A DNA stretch of 64,000 bases from the NCBI RefSeq assembly GCF_024612015.1, contig NZ_CP102512.1, positions 4,030,001 through 4,094,000 of the forward strand. The letters are read 5' to 3'. The notes below the pieces were generated by a model. That model did no database searches and had not been told where the DNA came from. It saw nothing but the letters and a program-made list of their open reading frames with translations. The stretch's first letter is position 1. Every line of letters begins with the position of its first letter. The DNA is from Streptomyces sp. CA-210063. GTDB lineage: Bacteria; Actinomycetota; Actinomycetes; Streptomycetales; Streptomycetaceae. Positions 40,418 to 48,149 of the stretch are shown one piece after another. Made by a program: the position numbers and the translations under genes.

Positions 40418-40870
40418 TCACGCCTCCTCGGCCGCGCGGGCCACGAGTTTGGTCCAGGCGGTCACGACGTGCTCGCCCGCCTCGTCGTGGACCTCACCAC
40501 GGATGTCCAGGATGTCGTTGCCCGCCAGGGACTTGATCGCCTCGATGGTCGAGGTGACCGTGAGGCGGTCGCCGGCGCGCACCGGGCGCGCATAGGCGAA
40601 CTTCTGGTCGCCGTGCACCACACGGCTGTAGTCGAGGCCCAGCTGGGGGTCCTGGACGACCTGTTCCGCCGCTTTGAAGGTGATCGAGAACACGAAGGTC
40701 GGCGGGGCGATCACCTCGGAGTAACCGAGCGCCTTGGCGGCGTCCGGGTCCGTGTACGCCGGGTTGGCGTCCCCCACCGCCTCGGCGAATTCGCGGATCT
40801 TCTCCCGGCCGACCTCGTAGGGGTCGGTGGGCGGGTAGGAACGCCCCACGAAGGACTGGTCGAGCGCCAT
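40418..40870 (-). CDS. MaoC-like dehydratase N-terminal (HadA-like, FAS1-type) subunit
   Basis: 150 residues from ATG 40870 (MALDQSFVGRSYPP). The hot-dog fold starts with YEVGREKIREFAEAVGDANP and carries APPTFVFSITF and YARPVRAGDRL. It lacks the catalytic D-x-x-P-x-H of HadB, as expected of the structural subunit. Directly upstream of the HadB-like gene and downstream of rpmG, from which a hairpin separates it. Confidence 0.88.
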   Translation of the reverse strand: MALDQSFVGRSYPPTDPYEVGREKIREFAEAVGDANPAYTDPDAAKALGYSEVIAPPTFVFSITFKAAEQVVQDPQLGLDYSRVVHGDQKFAYARPVRAGDRLTVTSTIEAIKSLAGNDILDIRGEVHDEAGEHVVTAWTKLVARAAEEA

Positions 40871-40920
40871 GGGCTCGGTACCTCCTGCTCTACTGACCGG
40901 TACTGGTCGATGTAACGACG

Positions 40921-40954
40921 CGAGGCCGCCCCCGATCACTCGGGGACGGCCTCG
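40921..40954 (-). terminator. Hairpin between rpmG and the HadA-like gene
   Basis: CGAGGCCGCCCCCGA and TCGGGGACGGCCTCG pair with one mismatch around TCAC, 15 bases after the rpmG stop. Confidence 0.75.
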
Positions 40955-40968
40955 CGTACGAGCCTGAT

Positions 40969-41133
40969 TTATCGCGTTTCGCGGTGCGCGGTGTGCGCGT
41001 TGCAACGCGGGCAGTGCTTCTTCATCTCCAGTCGGTCCGGGTTGTTACGCCGGTTCTTCTTGGTGATGTAGTTCCGCTCCTTGCACTCCACGCAGGCCAG
41101 CGTGATCTTCGGGCGGACGTCGGTGGCAGCCAC
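40969..41133 (-). CDS. rpmG: 50S ribosomal protein L33, zinc-binding form
   Basis: 54 residues from GTG 41133 ([20 protein letters not shown]), too short for most length cut-offs. AGGAGC lies upstream. CVEC and CPRC provide the four zinc ligands, so this is the C+ paralogue; Streptomyces often has a zinc-free copy elsewhere under Zur control. The gene is downstream of tRNA-Thr and tRNA-Met on the same strand. Confidence 0.95.
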   Translation of the reverse strand: MAATDVRPKITLACVECKERNYITKKNRRNNPDRLEMKKHCPRCNAHTAHRETR

Positions 41134-41224
41134 GTGAGTGCTCCTTGACGAACGGATGGGACAGGGTTCAACGCATAGAAGAGTAGCCGATCGAAGGACC
41201 GACCCCGCAATCGGCTACTGTCTG

Positions 41225-41297
41225 TAGCGGTGACCGGACTTGAACCGGTGACACAGCGATTATGAGCCGCTTGCTCTACCGACTGAGCTACACCGCT
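41225..41297 (-). tRNA. tRNA-Met (CAT), elongator
   Basis: 73-base cloverleaf: acceptor AGCGGTG/CACCGCT, anticodon loop CTCATAA, T-loop TTCAAGT. The first acceptor pair is a normal A-T, so it is not the initiator. No encoded CCA. Confidence 0.93.
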
Positions 41298-41343
41298 GTG
41301 ATGCGATCGGGCCCCGCCTTGCGGCGGGAACCTTTCACACCAG

Positions 41344-41416
41344 AGCCCCAATACGGAATCGAACCGTAGACCTTCTCCTTACCATGGAGACGCTCTGCCG
41401 ACTGAGCTATTGGGGC
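41344..41416 (-). tRNA. tRNA-Thr (GGT)
   Basis: 73-base cloverleaf: acceptor GCCCCAA/TTGGGGC, anticodon stem TCTCC/GGAGA with loop ATGGTAA, T-loop TTCGATT. It lies 46 bases upstream of tRNA-Met, and the two probably share a transcript. Confidence 0.96.
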
Positions 41417-41801
41417 GAGCGATGAAGACATTACACGCCCCACGGCCGATCGCCCAAATCCGTTTCCCCGTCCCCATCCATGGGCCGTCCAGGGATCTTC
41501 CAGGGGTCGCCCCGGCATCGTCCGGGGATCGTTCGGGGGTCGCCCGGGGATCGTCCGGGGCCGTTGTCCGTCCCGTTTCGGAAGGCCTCGTGGGCCTCAT
41601 CCGCACCACCGTTCCCGGCCTCTCTCGACGGGCCGCCGACAGGTGAACCACACCGGTACGACTATTGCGCTCCTCCGCGACGAGGACAGGCGGCCCGCCT
41701 AGGCTCGACTCACTCTGTGTGATCTTGTGTCCCTCGCTGTGTCCCTACCGAGTCCCTACCGTGTGCGTCACGTGCAGCCGTCGTCGAGCCCCGGGAGCGC
41801 G
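41417..41801. other. 385-base intergenic region with degenerate direct repeats
   Basis: No gene is visible. Apart from the tRNA promoter candidate, the region 41480-41565 contains imperfect direct repeats of about 13 bases (GGGGATCGTCCGG and variants). Confidence 0.6.
41428..41457 (-). promoter_or_regulatory. Putative promoter of the tRNA-Thr/tRNA-Met unit
   Basis: On the minus strand TTGGGC (41452-41457) and TAATGT (41428-41433) are 18 bases apart, and the latter ends 11 bases before the tRNA-Thr gene. Confidence 0.45.
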
Positions 41802-43070
41802 ATGCCCGACAGCCAGCCGCAGCCGTCCCACTCCTCGTCCGGCCCGCCCTCGGGTTCGGACGAGGCAGGTGCCCTGCTGCTGTGCGGTGCGCGACTGACC
41901 GACGGCCGGGTGGTGGACGTACGGCTGGGCGGCGGGCGTATCGAGGCGGTCGGCACGGCGGGCAGCCTGGGCGCCGGATCTGCCGTGTCCGGAGCGCCCG
42001 CCACCCGGGTGGACCTCGGCGGCCATCTGCTCCTGCCGGCCCCCGCGGAGCCGCACGCCCACGGCGACACGGCCCTGTCGGCCGACTTCGAGGGGCCGGT
42101 CTCGTACGACGGCCAGGACGTCCAGCGGCGGGCCACCGAGGCGGCGCTGCTCCAGCTCGGGCACGGTGCCACCGCGGTGCGCTCGCATGTCCACGTGGGC
42201 GACGTACAGGGGCTGAGGGCGCTGGCGGCGGTGCTCCAGGCGGGGCGGGCGCTGCGCGGACTCGTCGGGCTGACGACGGTGGCGATGCCCCGGGTGCTGA
42301 CCGGAGTGGCCGGGGCGGACGGGCTCGCGATCCTGCGGGACGCGGTCAAGATGGGCGCCTCGGTGATCGGCGGCTGCCCGGATCTGGACCCCGATCCCAC
42401 CGGGTACGTGGAGGCGGTCCTGGAGATCGCCTCCGAGCAGGGCTGCCCGGTCGACCTGCACACGGACGGCGGCGATCCGGCGCGGCTGGCCCGGCTCGCG
42501 GCCATGGCGGGCGGCCTGCGGCCCGGCGTCACCCTCGGCCCGTGCGGCAGCCTGGCACGCCTCCCCGCCCCGGCCGCCTCCCGCGCCGCCGACCAGCTCG
42601 CCGCGGCCGGCGTCACGGTCATCTGCCTCCCCCAGGGCGGCTGCGGCACCGTGGACCGCCGGGGCACGGCCCCCGTACGGCTTCTACGGGCGGCCGGCGT
42701 ACGGGTCGCGGCGGGCAGCGGGGCCCTGCGGGACGTGTCGAACCCCGTCGGCCGAGGGGACCCGCTGGAGGCGGCCTACCTGCTGGCCTCCCGGTACGGT
42801 CTGCGGCCCGAGGAGGCGTACGACGCGGTCAGCGGGGCGGCGCGCGCCGCGCTCGGCCTGCCCGAGGTGCGCGTGGAGGCCGGCTTCCCCGCCGAGCTGC
42901 TCGCCGTACGCGGCGACCGGCTCGCCGGAGTGCTGTCCCTCGCGTACAGCCGCATCGTGGTGCACCGGGGGCGCGTGGTGGCGCGCACCAGCGCGGTACG
43001 GGAGTACTGCGGCTCGGCGGTGAGCGGGGCGCCGGATCTGCCTCGGCAGGGGCGAGGGGAGCCGTCGTGA
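41802..43070 (+). CDS. Amidohydrolase-family protein, cytosine-deaminase-like
   Basis: 422 residues from ATG 41802, with GGGAGCG upstream. The fold is suggested by the N-terminal LLCGARLTDGRVVDVRLGGG, the metal motif EPHAHGDTA, SHVHVGD and VDLHTDGGDPAR, and the C-terminal beta region (AELLAVRGDRLAGVL). The expected late Asp of cytosine deaminase is not obvious; the matching segment reads AGSGALRDVSNPVGRGDP. It could be a divergent deaminase or an imidazolonepropionase-like hydrolase. Monocistronic; ends at a strong hairpin. Confidence 0.78.
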   Translation: MPDSQPQPSHSSSGPPSGSDEAGALLLCGARLTDGRVVDVRLGGGRIEAVGTAGSLGAGSAVSGAPATRVDLGGHLLLPAPAEPHAHGDTALSADFEGPVSYDGQDVQRRATEAALLQLGHGATAVRSHVHVGDVQGLRALAAVLQAGRALRGLVGLTTVAMPRVLTGVAGADGLAILRDAVKMGASVIGGCPDLDPDPTGYVEAVLEIASEQGCPVDLHTDGGDPARLARLAAMAGGLRPGVTLGPCGSLARLPAPAASRAADQLAAAGVTVICLPQGGCGTVDRRGTAPVRLLRAAGVRVAAGSGALRDVSNPVGRGDPLEAAYLLASRYGLRPEEAYDAVSGAARAALGLPEVRVEAGFPAELLAVRGDRLAGVLSLAYSRIVVHRGRVVARTSAVREYCGSAVSGAPDLPRQGRGEPS

Positions 43071-43180
43071 GGGGCGTACGCGGTGGGTGCGGGGGCGCGT
43101 AGGCGTGCGCGGGCGGGGTGAGGGCGGGGCGGAGGGCGCAGGCCGTGCGGGGGAAGCGTAAGGAACGTGGGCATGGGTGT

Positions 43181-43224
43181 GGGCACGCGCGCGTGGGGCT
43201 TTCGTGCTCTACGCGCGCGTGCCC
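43181..43224. terminator. Bidirectional terminator between amidohydrolase and lipoprotein genes
   Basis: A perfect 14-bp stem (GGGCACGCGCGCGT with ACGCGCGCGTGCCC) separated by 16 bases, between two convergent genes. Confidence 0.8.
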
Positions 43225-43257
43225 GGTGCTGTGGGTTCGAGCAGGCCTGGCGGCCGG

Positions 43258-44334
43258 TCAGACGCTCAGCATTCCGCTGCCGAACGGGCCGCCGAACTCG
43301 TCGACCGGGACCTCTGAGGCACCCTTCGGCGCGCTGATGTCGCCGGCCTTGCCGAAGGTGAGGACGAGAGCGGCCTTGGCGCCCTTCGGGTCGTCGGCGA
43401 GAGCGGCGAGGTCGGTCTCGATCCGGGTCAGGTCGCCGTTCTTGAGGGTGAAGTCGACCGCGACGTTCTTGTTCGGGGCGTCCTTCAGGTCCTTGCTCGT
43501 GGGGAGTTCGGCCCCCGGCGGCAGGTCGCCCTCGATGGGCTGGAGCTTGTCGACGATGCCGGTGAGCAGGTCGCGGAAGTTGGCCTTGGCGGTGATGACC
43601 TCGGTGCCGTCCTTGCCCTCCTTGGTCTTGAAGCCGACCTCGCGGGCGACGACACCGCGGACGGCGTCGAGGATCTTCTTCTGGGTCTTGGCGTCGATCT
43701 CGTCGGAGCCGCCCGAGCCGGAGCCTGCCCCGGCGTCCTCGGCGGCTTCCTCCAGGTCGTCGGTGTTGACCTTGACCCAGTCGCCCTCGAGGAGCGGCCG
43801 CAGGTGCTGCTCGCTCTCGGGGAGTTCGTCGAGTTCGTCGGCCGACGGGAACGGCATGCCCGTCGCCTCTCCGACGGCCTCCATGTCGACGCGGTAGTAC
43901 GTGTAGTCGCCGACGAGCCGGTACTCGACGAGTACGCCCTCGTCGCCCGAGATCTTCATGCCGACGCCGACGACGTCCTTCTCGCCGGACTCGGCCAGCG
44001 GCTTCTTCGACTTGACCGACACATCGACGCTCAGCCCGGTGAAGAACTCCGCCATCTCCGGCGGCACTTCCTCGCTGTCCTCGCCCATCAGTGCGGTGAG
44101 GTCGTCCGGGTCGGCGTCGAGCCGCAGGCCGAAGGCCAGCGACTTCTGCTCGCCGAGCCGCTCGACGGCGCTGTCGACCTTCTGGCCCGCGGTGAGGTTC
44201 TGAACGGTGCCGCACGCGGCCACCGTGGCCAGCACGGCCGCGGCGCAGCCGACCCCGGTGAAGGTACGGCGGACGACGGGCGCCCCGGTGGCGGATGCGC
44301 GCGCTATGGACGTACGTACGACGGTTTTACGCAT
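43258..44334 (-). CDS. Lipoprotein of unknown function
   Basis: 358 residues from ATG 44334 (MRKTVVRTSIARASATG). The signal peptide ends AAVLATVAAC, a lipobox. The mature protein is acidic and begins TVQNLTAGQKVDSAVERLGE; it has repeated beta-strand-like pieces (EYRLVGDYTYYRVDMEAVG) and an acidic Gly/Ser stretch DAGAGSGSGGSDE. The pattern resembles LolA/LppX-type Streptomyces lipoproteins, as does the gene at 29959-30819. Function unknown. Confidence 0.78.
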   Translation of the reverse strand: MRKTVVRTSIARASATGAPVVRRTFTGVGCAAAVLATVAACGTVQNLTAGQKVDSAVERLGEQKSLAFGLRLDADPDDLTALMGEDSEEVPPEMAEFFTGLSVDVSVKSKKPLAESGEKDVVGVGMKISGDEGVLVEYRLVGDYTYYRVDMEAVGEATGMPFPSADELDELPESEQHLRPLLEGDWVKVNTDDLEEAAEDAGAGSGSGGSDEIDAKTQKKILDAVRGVVAREVGFKTKEGKDGTEVITAKANFRDLLTGIVDKLQPIEGDLPPGAELPTSKDLKDAPNKNVAVDFTLKNGDLTRIETDLAALADDPKGAKAALVLTFGKAGDISAPKGASEVPVDEFGGPFGSGMLSV

Positions 44335-44454
44335 GGCGGTGAGGTATCCCCCCGTGATTCCGGTGTTCGCCGACACGGCGAACATCTGTGAGACACCTGT
44401 GGCGGCCGGATGGTTGCGCGGCGAACGCGTCCGTTCGGGCGTACGGTCGGAAAC

Positions 44455-45111
44455 ATGCGCATTGTCATCGCTGGAGGTCATGGTCAGATCGCGCTGCGGC
44501 TGGAGCGGCTGCTCGCCGCGCGCGGGTACGAGGTCTCGGGGCTCATCCGCCGTCCCGAACACGCCGACGATCTGCGCGCGGCCGGTGCCGAGCCGGTGCT
44601 GTGCGATCTGGAGTCGGCGTCGACCGAGGAGGTCGCCGCGCATCTGCAGGGCGCGGACGCCGCCGTGTTCGCGGCGGGCGCCGGCCCGGGCAGCGGGGCG
44701 GCCCGCAAGGACACGGTCGACCGCGGCGCGGCGGTCCTGTTCGCGAACGCCGCGGTCCGGACGGGCGTACGACGTCACCTCGTCGTCTCCTCCATGGGCG
44801 CGGACCCGAACCACGAGGGCGACGACGTCTTCGACGTCTACCAGCGGGCGAAGGGCGAGGCCGACGCGTATGTCCGCGGTCTGGACGCCCTGGACTGGAC
44901 GATCCTGCGCCCCGGCATGCTCACCGACGACGCCGGCACCGGCCTCGTCCGCCTGGAGGCGTCCACGGGCCGCGGCCCGATCCCCCGCGACGACGTGGCC
45001 GCCGTACTCGCCGAGCTCCTCGACACCCCGGCCACCGCCGGTCTCACCCTGGAACTCATCAGTGGCTCGACGCCGGTCTCGGTGGCCGTGAAGTCGGTGG
45101 CGGGCAACTGA
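44455..45111 (+). CDS. NAD(P)-binding Rossmann-fold protein (atypical SDR)
   Basis: 218 residues from ATG 44455. The N-terminus MRIVIAGGHGQIALRL holds the dinucleotide motif, followed by VSGLIRRPEH, VFAAGAGPGSG, HLVVSSMGAD and a Tyr-x-x-x-Lys-like YQRAKGEAD, then WTILRPGMLTDD. This is the NmrA/YwnB-like class of small atypical short-chain dehydrogenases. It may act as a redox-sensing or flavin/quinone reductase. It is divergent from the lipoprotein gene. Confidence 0.85.
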   Translation: MRIVIAGGHGQIALRLERLLAARGYEVSGLIRRPEHADDLRAAGAEPVLCDLESASTEEVAAHLQGADAAVFAAGAGPGSGAARKDTVDRGAAVLFANAAVRTGVRRHLVVSSMGADPNHEGDDVFDVYQRAKGEADAYVRGLDALDWTILRPGMLTDDAGTGLVRLEASTGRGPIPRDDVAAVLAELLDTPATAGLTLELISGSTPVSVAVKSVAGN

Positions 45112-45127
45112 ACCGAGGAGCCCCGCG

Positions 45128-45337
45128 TCAGAACAGCGGCAGCTGACCGGGGAACTCGGGAACGACATATCCGTCGAGCGCGGGCTGGGCCTCCCCGATC
45201 CCGGCCGGCCTGCGCGACCCGGGACACGACACCAGCTCCCCGCTCGCCCGCCCGGGCGGATCGTGCCGCGCGAACCGCCCCGCCACGACGGCGATCTCTC
45301 GACGGCACTCGGGGCAGTTTCTACGACGCGATGACAT
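45128..45337 (-). CDS. Small protein with N-terminal CxxC
   Basis: 69 residues from ATG 45337 (MSSRRRNCPECRREIAVVAG). CPEC at the start and one more Cys in GELVSCPGSR suggest an incomplete zinc site; the C-terminus YVVPEFPGQLPLF is hydrophobic. The type is a small conserved Streptomyces protein with no known role. Converges on the Rossmann-fold gene, 16 bases apart. Confidence 0.65.
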   Translation of the reverse strand: MSSRRRNCPECRREIAVVAGRFARHDPPGRASGELVSCPGSRRPAGIGEAQPALDGYVVPEFPGQLPLF

Positions 45338-45406
45338 GCGGTCAGTGTGCCTCGCGGCCGTACCGACTCCCCGCACACGTCACATCCGTAGTCGCACGCG
45401 CATACG

Positions 45407-45449
45407 AAAAAGCCCCTCCCGAACTGCTCTCACAGTCCGGAAGGGGCTT
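45407..45449 (-). terminator. Intrinsic terminator after tRNA-Tyr
   Basis: An interrupted stem (AGCCCCT...AGGGGCT) is followed by TTTTT on the minus strand, ten bases beyond the tRNA. Confidence 0.85.
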
Positions 45450-45458
45450 CCCTCCACG

Positions 45459-45540
45459 TGGCGGCGCCAGGATTCGAACCTGGGTAGGCTAAGCCGACGG
45501 ATTTACAGTCCGCTCCCATTGGCCACTCGGGCACACCGCC
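45459..45540 (-). tRNA. tRNA-Tyr (GTA)
   Basis: 82-base class II tRNA with a long variable arm: acceptor GGCGGTG/CGCCGCC, anticodon loop CTGTAAA, T-loop TTCGAAT. No encoded CCA. Confidence 0.96.
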
Positions 45541-45707
45541 TGGGATTTGTCGCCGTTCGAACCGCTTTTCGGCGGCGCTCCGTGGCGACGACGTAAACGA
45601 TACCTGATGCTCGGGGGTGCTCCGCCACCTGATTGATCAGTACTCGGAGGGGGCTGGGTGGCTAGGCTTGTCGCCTTCCGATACCCCGATACAAGGAGCC
45701 ACAGGAC

Positions 45708-46196
45708 ATGGCCGACTCCAGTTTCGACATCGTCTCGAAGGTCGAGCGGCAGGAGGTCGACAACGCCCTCAACCAGGCCGCCAAGGAGATCTCGCAGCGC
45801 TACGACTTCAAGGGCGTCGGCGCCTCGATCTCGTGGTCCGGCGAGAAGATCCTGATGGAGGCGAACTCCGAGGACCGGGTGAAGGCCATCCTCGACGTCT
45901 TCCAGTCCAAGCTGATCAAGCGCGGGATCTCCCTGAAGTCCCTGGACGCGGGTGAGCCCCAACTGTCCGGCAAGGAGTACAAGATCTTCGCGTCGATCGA
46001 GGAGGGCATCTCCCAGGAGAACGCCAAGAAGGTGGCGAAGATCATTCGCGACGAGGGTCCGAAGGGCGTCAAGGCCCAGGTCCAGGGCGATGAGCTCCGG
46101 GTGAGCTCCAAGAGCCGTGACGACCTGCAGGCCGTGATCGCCCTCCTCAAGGGCCAGGACTTCGACTTCGCGGTGCAGTTCGTCAACTACCGGTGA
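45708..46196 (+). CDS. YajQ-family nucleotide-binding protein
   Basis: 162 residues, the usual length. It starts [20 protein letters not shown] and contains [30 protein letters not shown] and [21 protein letters not shown]. The YajQ fold is a pair of ferredoxin-like domains; some members bind cyclic di-GMP, others nucleic acid. It lies downstream of tRNA-Tyr on the opposite strand and ends at a very strong hairpin. Confidence 0.95.
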   Translation: MADSSFDIVSKVERQEVDNALNQAAKEISQRYDFKGVGASISWSGEKILMEANSEDRVKAILDVFQSKLIKRGISLKSLDAGEPQLSGKEYKIFASIEEGISQENAKKVAKIIRDEGPKGVKAQVQGDELRVSSKSRDDLQAVIALLKGQDFDFAVQFVNYR

Positions 46197-46220
46197 TCAC
46201 CCGTAGTCAGCGCCCTGCGC

Positions 46221-46262
46221 GGAAGGGTGGGCCCCCGGCTTCGGCCGGGGGCCCACCCTTCC
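46221..46262. terminator. Bidirectional terminator after the YajQ gene
   Basis: A perfect 19-bp stem around a TTCG tetraloop (GGAAGGGTGGGCCCCCGGC and its complement) between convergent genes. Confidence 0.9.
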
Positions 46263-46302
46263 GCCTGCCGGCTGCGGATTCGGGGTGGTGGTGCGTACGG
46301 GC

Positions 46303-46569
46303 TCAGCGGCGGGAGTGGCCGAAGAGGATGCGGTAGGCGATCAGCAGGACCAGGGAGCCGCCGATCGCGGCCGCCCAGGTGGCGCCGTCGTAGAACTGCT
46401 CGGAGATCGGGTGGTCCAGCCAGCGGGCGGAGATCCAGCCGCCGATGAAGGCGCCCGCGACGCCGATGAGGGTCGTGCCGATGAAGCCGCCCGGGTCCCG
46501 GCCCGGCAGCAGGAACTTGGCGATGGCGCCGGCCAACAGCCCCAGAACGATCCAGCCGATGATGCTCAT
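46303..46569 (-). CDS. GlsB/YeaQ/YmgE family membrane protein
   Basis: 88 residues, ATG 46569. Three transmembrane helices with the family glycine pattern: GWIVLGLLAGAIAKFLLPG, GGFIGTTLIGVAGAFIGGWI and WAAAIGGSLVLLIAYRIL. Small stress-associated inner-membrane proteins of unknown mechanism. A 10-bp repeat array precedes it. Confidence 0.92.
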   Translation of the reverse strand: MSIIGWIVLGLLAGAIAKFLLPGRDPGGFIGTTLIGVAGAFIGGWISARWLDHPISEQFYDGATWAAAIGGSLVLLIAYRILFGHSRR

Positions 46570-46660
46570 GCCGTGAACCTGCCCTTTCGTACTGTGCCTG
46601 TGCTGTGTTTCCCCCCACAGAGGCCAGATGCCTTGTCTTCGGGCCCTGTTGTTCTGCTCT

Positions 46661-46740
46661 GTCGTCCCCTGTCGTCCCCTGTCGTCCCCTGTCGTTCTCT
46701 GTCGGTCTGCCTGTCGGTCTGCTGTCGTCCTCTGTCGTTC
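46661..46740. repeat. 10-bp tandem repeat
   Basis: GTCGTCCCCT occurs three times exactly (46661, 46671, 46681), then decays through GTCGTTCTCT and GTCGGTCTGC. It lies between the divergent GlsB-like and permease genes and may affect their promoters. Confidence 0.9.
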
Positions 46741-46807
46741 TGCGTTGTTGTCGGGGAGGACGCCTCGGTGACGTCCGGCGGTTGCGGCGATCAGTAGGGT
46801 GCGGCGC

Positions 46808-48064
46808 ATGACACAGGTCGGATCGGGCGCCCAGTTGCGCCGCACGCTCGGGGTCGGGGACGCCGTGGTCATCGGGCTGGGTTCGATGATCGGCGCGGGG
46901 ATCTTCGCGGCGCTGGGCCCCGCGGCACACGCGGCCGGGTCCGGGCTGCTGCTCGGGCTCGGGGTCGCCGCCGTGGTCGCGTACTGCAACGCGATGTCGT
47001 CGGCGCGGCTGGCGGCCCTGTATCCGGCGTCGGGCGGCACGTATGTGTACGGGCGTGAGCGGCTCGGCGCCTTCTGGGGGTATCTGGCCGGCTGGTCGTT
47101 CGTCGTCGGCAAGACGGCCTCGTGCGCGGCGATGGCGCTCACCGTGGGGGCGTACGTGTGGCCGGGGCAGGCGCACGCCGTGGCGGTGGCGGCGGTGGTG
47201 GCGCTGACCGCCGTGAACTACGGCGGTGTCCAGAAATCGGCCTGGCTGACGCGGGCGATCGTCGCCGTGGTGCTGGCGGTCCTCGCCGCCGTGGTGGTCG
47301 TGTGCCTGGGGTCCGGCGAGTCGGATGCCGGGCGGCTCGACGTCGGGGCGTCGGGTGGCGTGGGCGGGGTGCTGCAGGCGGCCGGGCTGCTGTTCTTCGC
47401 GTTCGCGGGGTACGCGCGGATCGCGACCCTGGGCGAGGAGGTGCGGGATCCGGCGCGCACCATCCCGCGCGCGATCCCGCTCGCGCTGGGCATCGCGCTG
47501 ATCGTGTACGCGGCCGTCGCCGTGGCCGTCCTCTCCGTGCTGGGTTCCGGTGGGCTGGGGCAGGCCTCGGCTCCGCTGGCCGACGCGGTACGGGCGGCCG
47601 GTGTGCCGGGGCTGGTGCCCGTGGTGCGGGTGGGGGCCGCCGTGGCCGCGCTGGGGTCGCTGCTGGCGCTCATCCTGGGCGTCTCGCGTACGACTCTCGC
47701 CATGGCCCGGGACCGGCACCTCCCCGGCGCCCTGGCCGCCGTCCACCCCCGCTTCCAGGTGCCGCACCGGGCTGAGCTGGCCGTGGGTGCCGTGGTCGCC
47801 GTCCTGGCCGCCACCGTCGATGTCCGGGGTGCGATCGGTTTCTCCTCCTTCGGCGTCCTCGCGTACTACGCGGTCGCCAACGCGTCCGCCTGGACGCTGA
47901 GTTCGTCCGCCGTCTCCCGGGTGGTGCCGGTGGTGGGACTCATCGGGTGCGCGGTGCTGGCGTTCGCGCTGCCCGCGGTGTCGGTGGGCGTGGGCGTGGC
48001 CGTACTGGGCGTGGGGGCGGCGGCGTACGGCGTACGGCGGTGGTGGGCGGGGCGGAGCCGCTGA
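46808..48064 (+). CDS. APC-superfamily amino acid permease
   Basis: 418 residues from ATG 46808 (an in-frame GTG nine bases earlier is possible). About 12 hydrophobic helices. Motif GLGSMIGAGIFAALGP at the first helix is the APC substrate-binding loop; also YPASGGTYVYGRERLG and AGYARIATLGEEVRDPARTIP. Probably imports an amino acid or amine. Divergent from the GlsB-like gene, convergent with the barstar-domain gene. Confidence 0.92.
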   Translation: MTQVGSGAQLRRTLGVGDAVVIGLGSMIGAGIFAALGPAAHAAGSGLLLGLGVAAVVAYCNAMSSARLAALYPASGGTYVYGRERLGAFWGYLAGWSFVVGKTASCAAMALTVGAYVWPGQAHAVAVAAVVALTAVNYGGVQKSAWLTRAIVAVVLAVLAAVVVVCLGSGESDAGRLDVGASGGVGGVLQAAGLLFFAFAGYARIATLGEEVRDPARTIPRAIPLALGIALIVYAAVAVAVLSVLGSGGLGQASAPLADAVRAAGVPGLVPVVRVGAAVAALGSLLALILGVSRTTLAMARDRHLPGALAAVHPRFQVPHRAELAVGAVVAVLAATVDVRGAIGFSSFGVLAYYAVANASAWTLSSSAVSRVVPVVGLIGCAVLAFALPAVSVGVGVAVLGVGAAAYGVRRWWAGRSR

Positions 48065-48086
48065 GCAGCCGGGCCAGCCGGGCCAC

Positions 48087-48149
48087 CAGGCGGGTCAGGC
48101 GGGTCAGGCGGGTCAGGCGGGTCAGGCGGGTCAGGCGGGTCAGGCGGGT
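48087..48149. repeat. 9-bp tandem repeat at convergent gene ends
   Basis: Seven exact copies of CAGGCGGGT, then a diverged CAGGCGAGG that enters the 3' end of the barstar-domain gene. Fills most of the 84-base gap after the permease gene. Confidence 0.95.

Noticed and set aside
48087..48149. Possible CRISPR array
   Set aside because: Repeats are contiguous nine-base units with no spacers.
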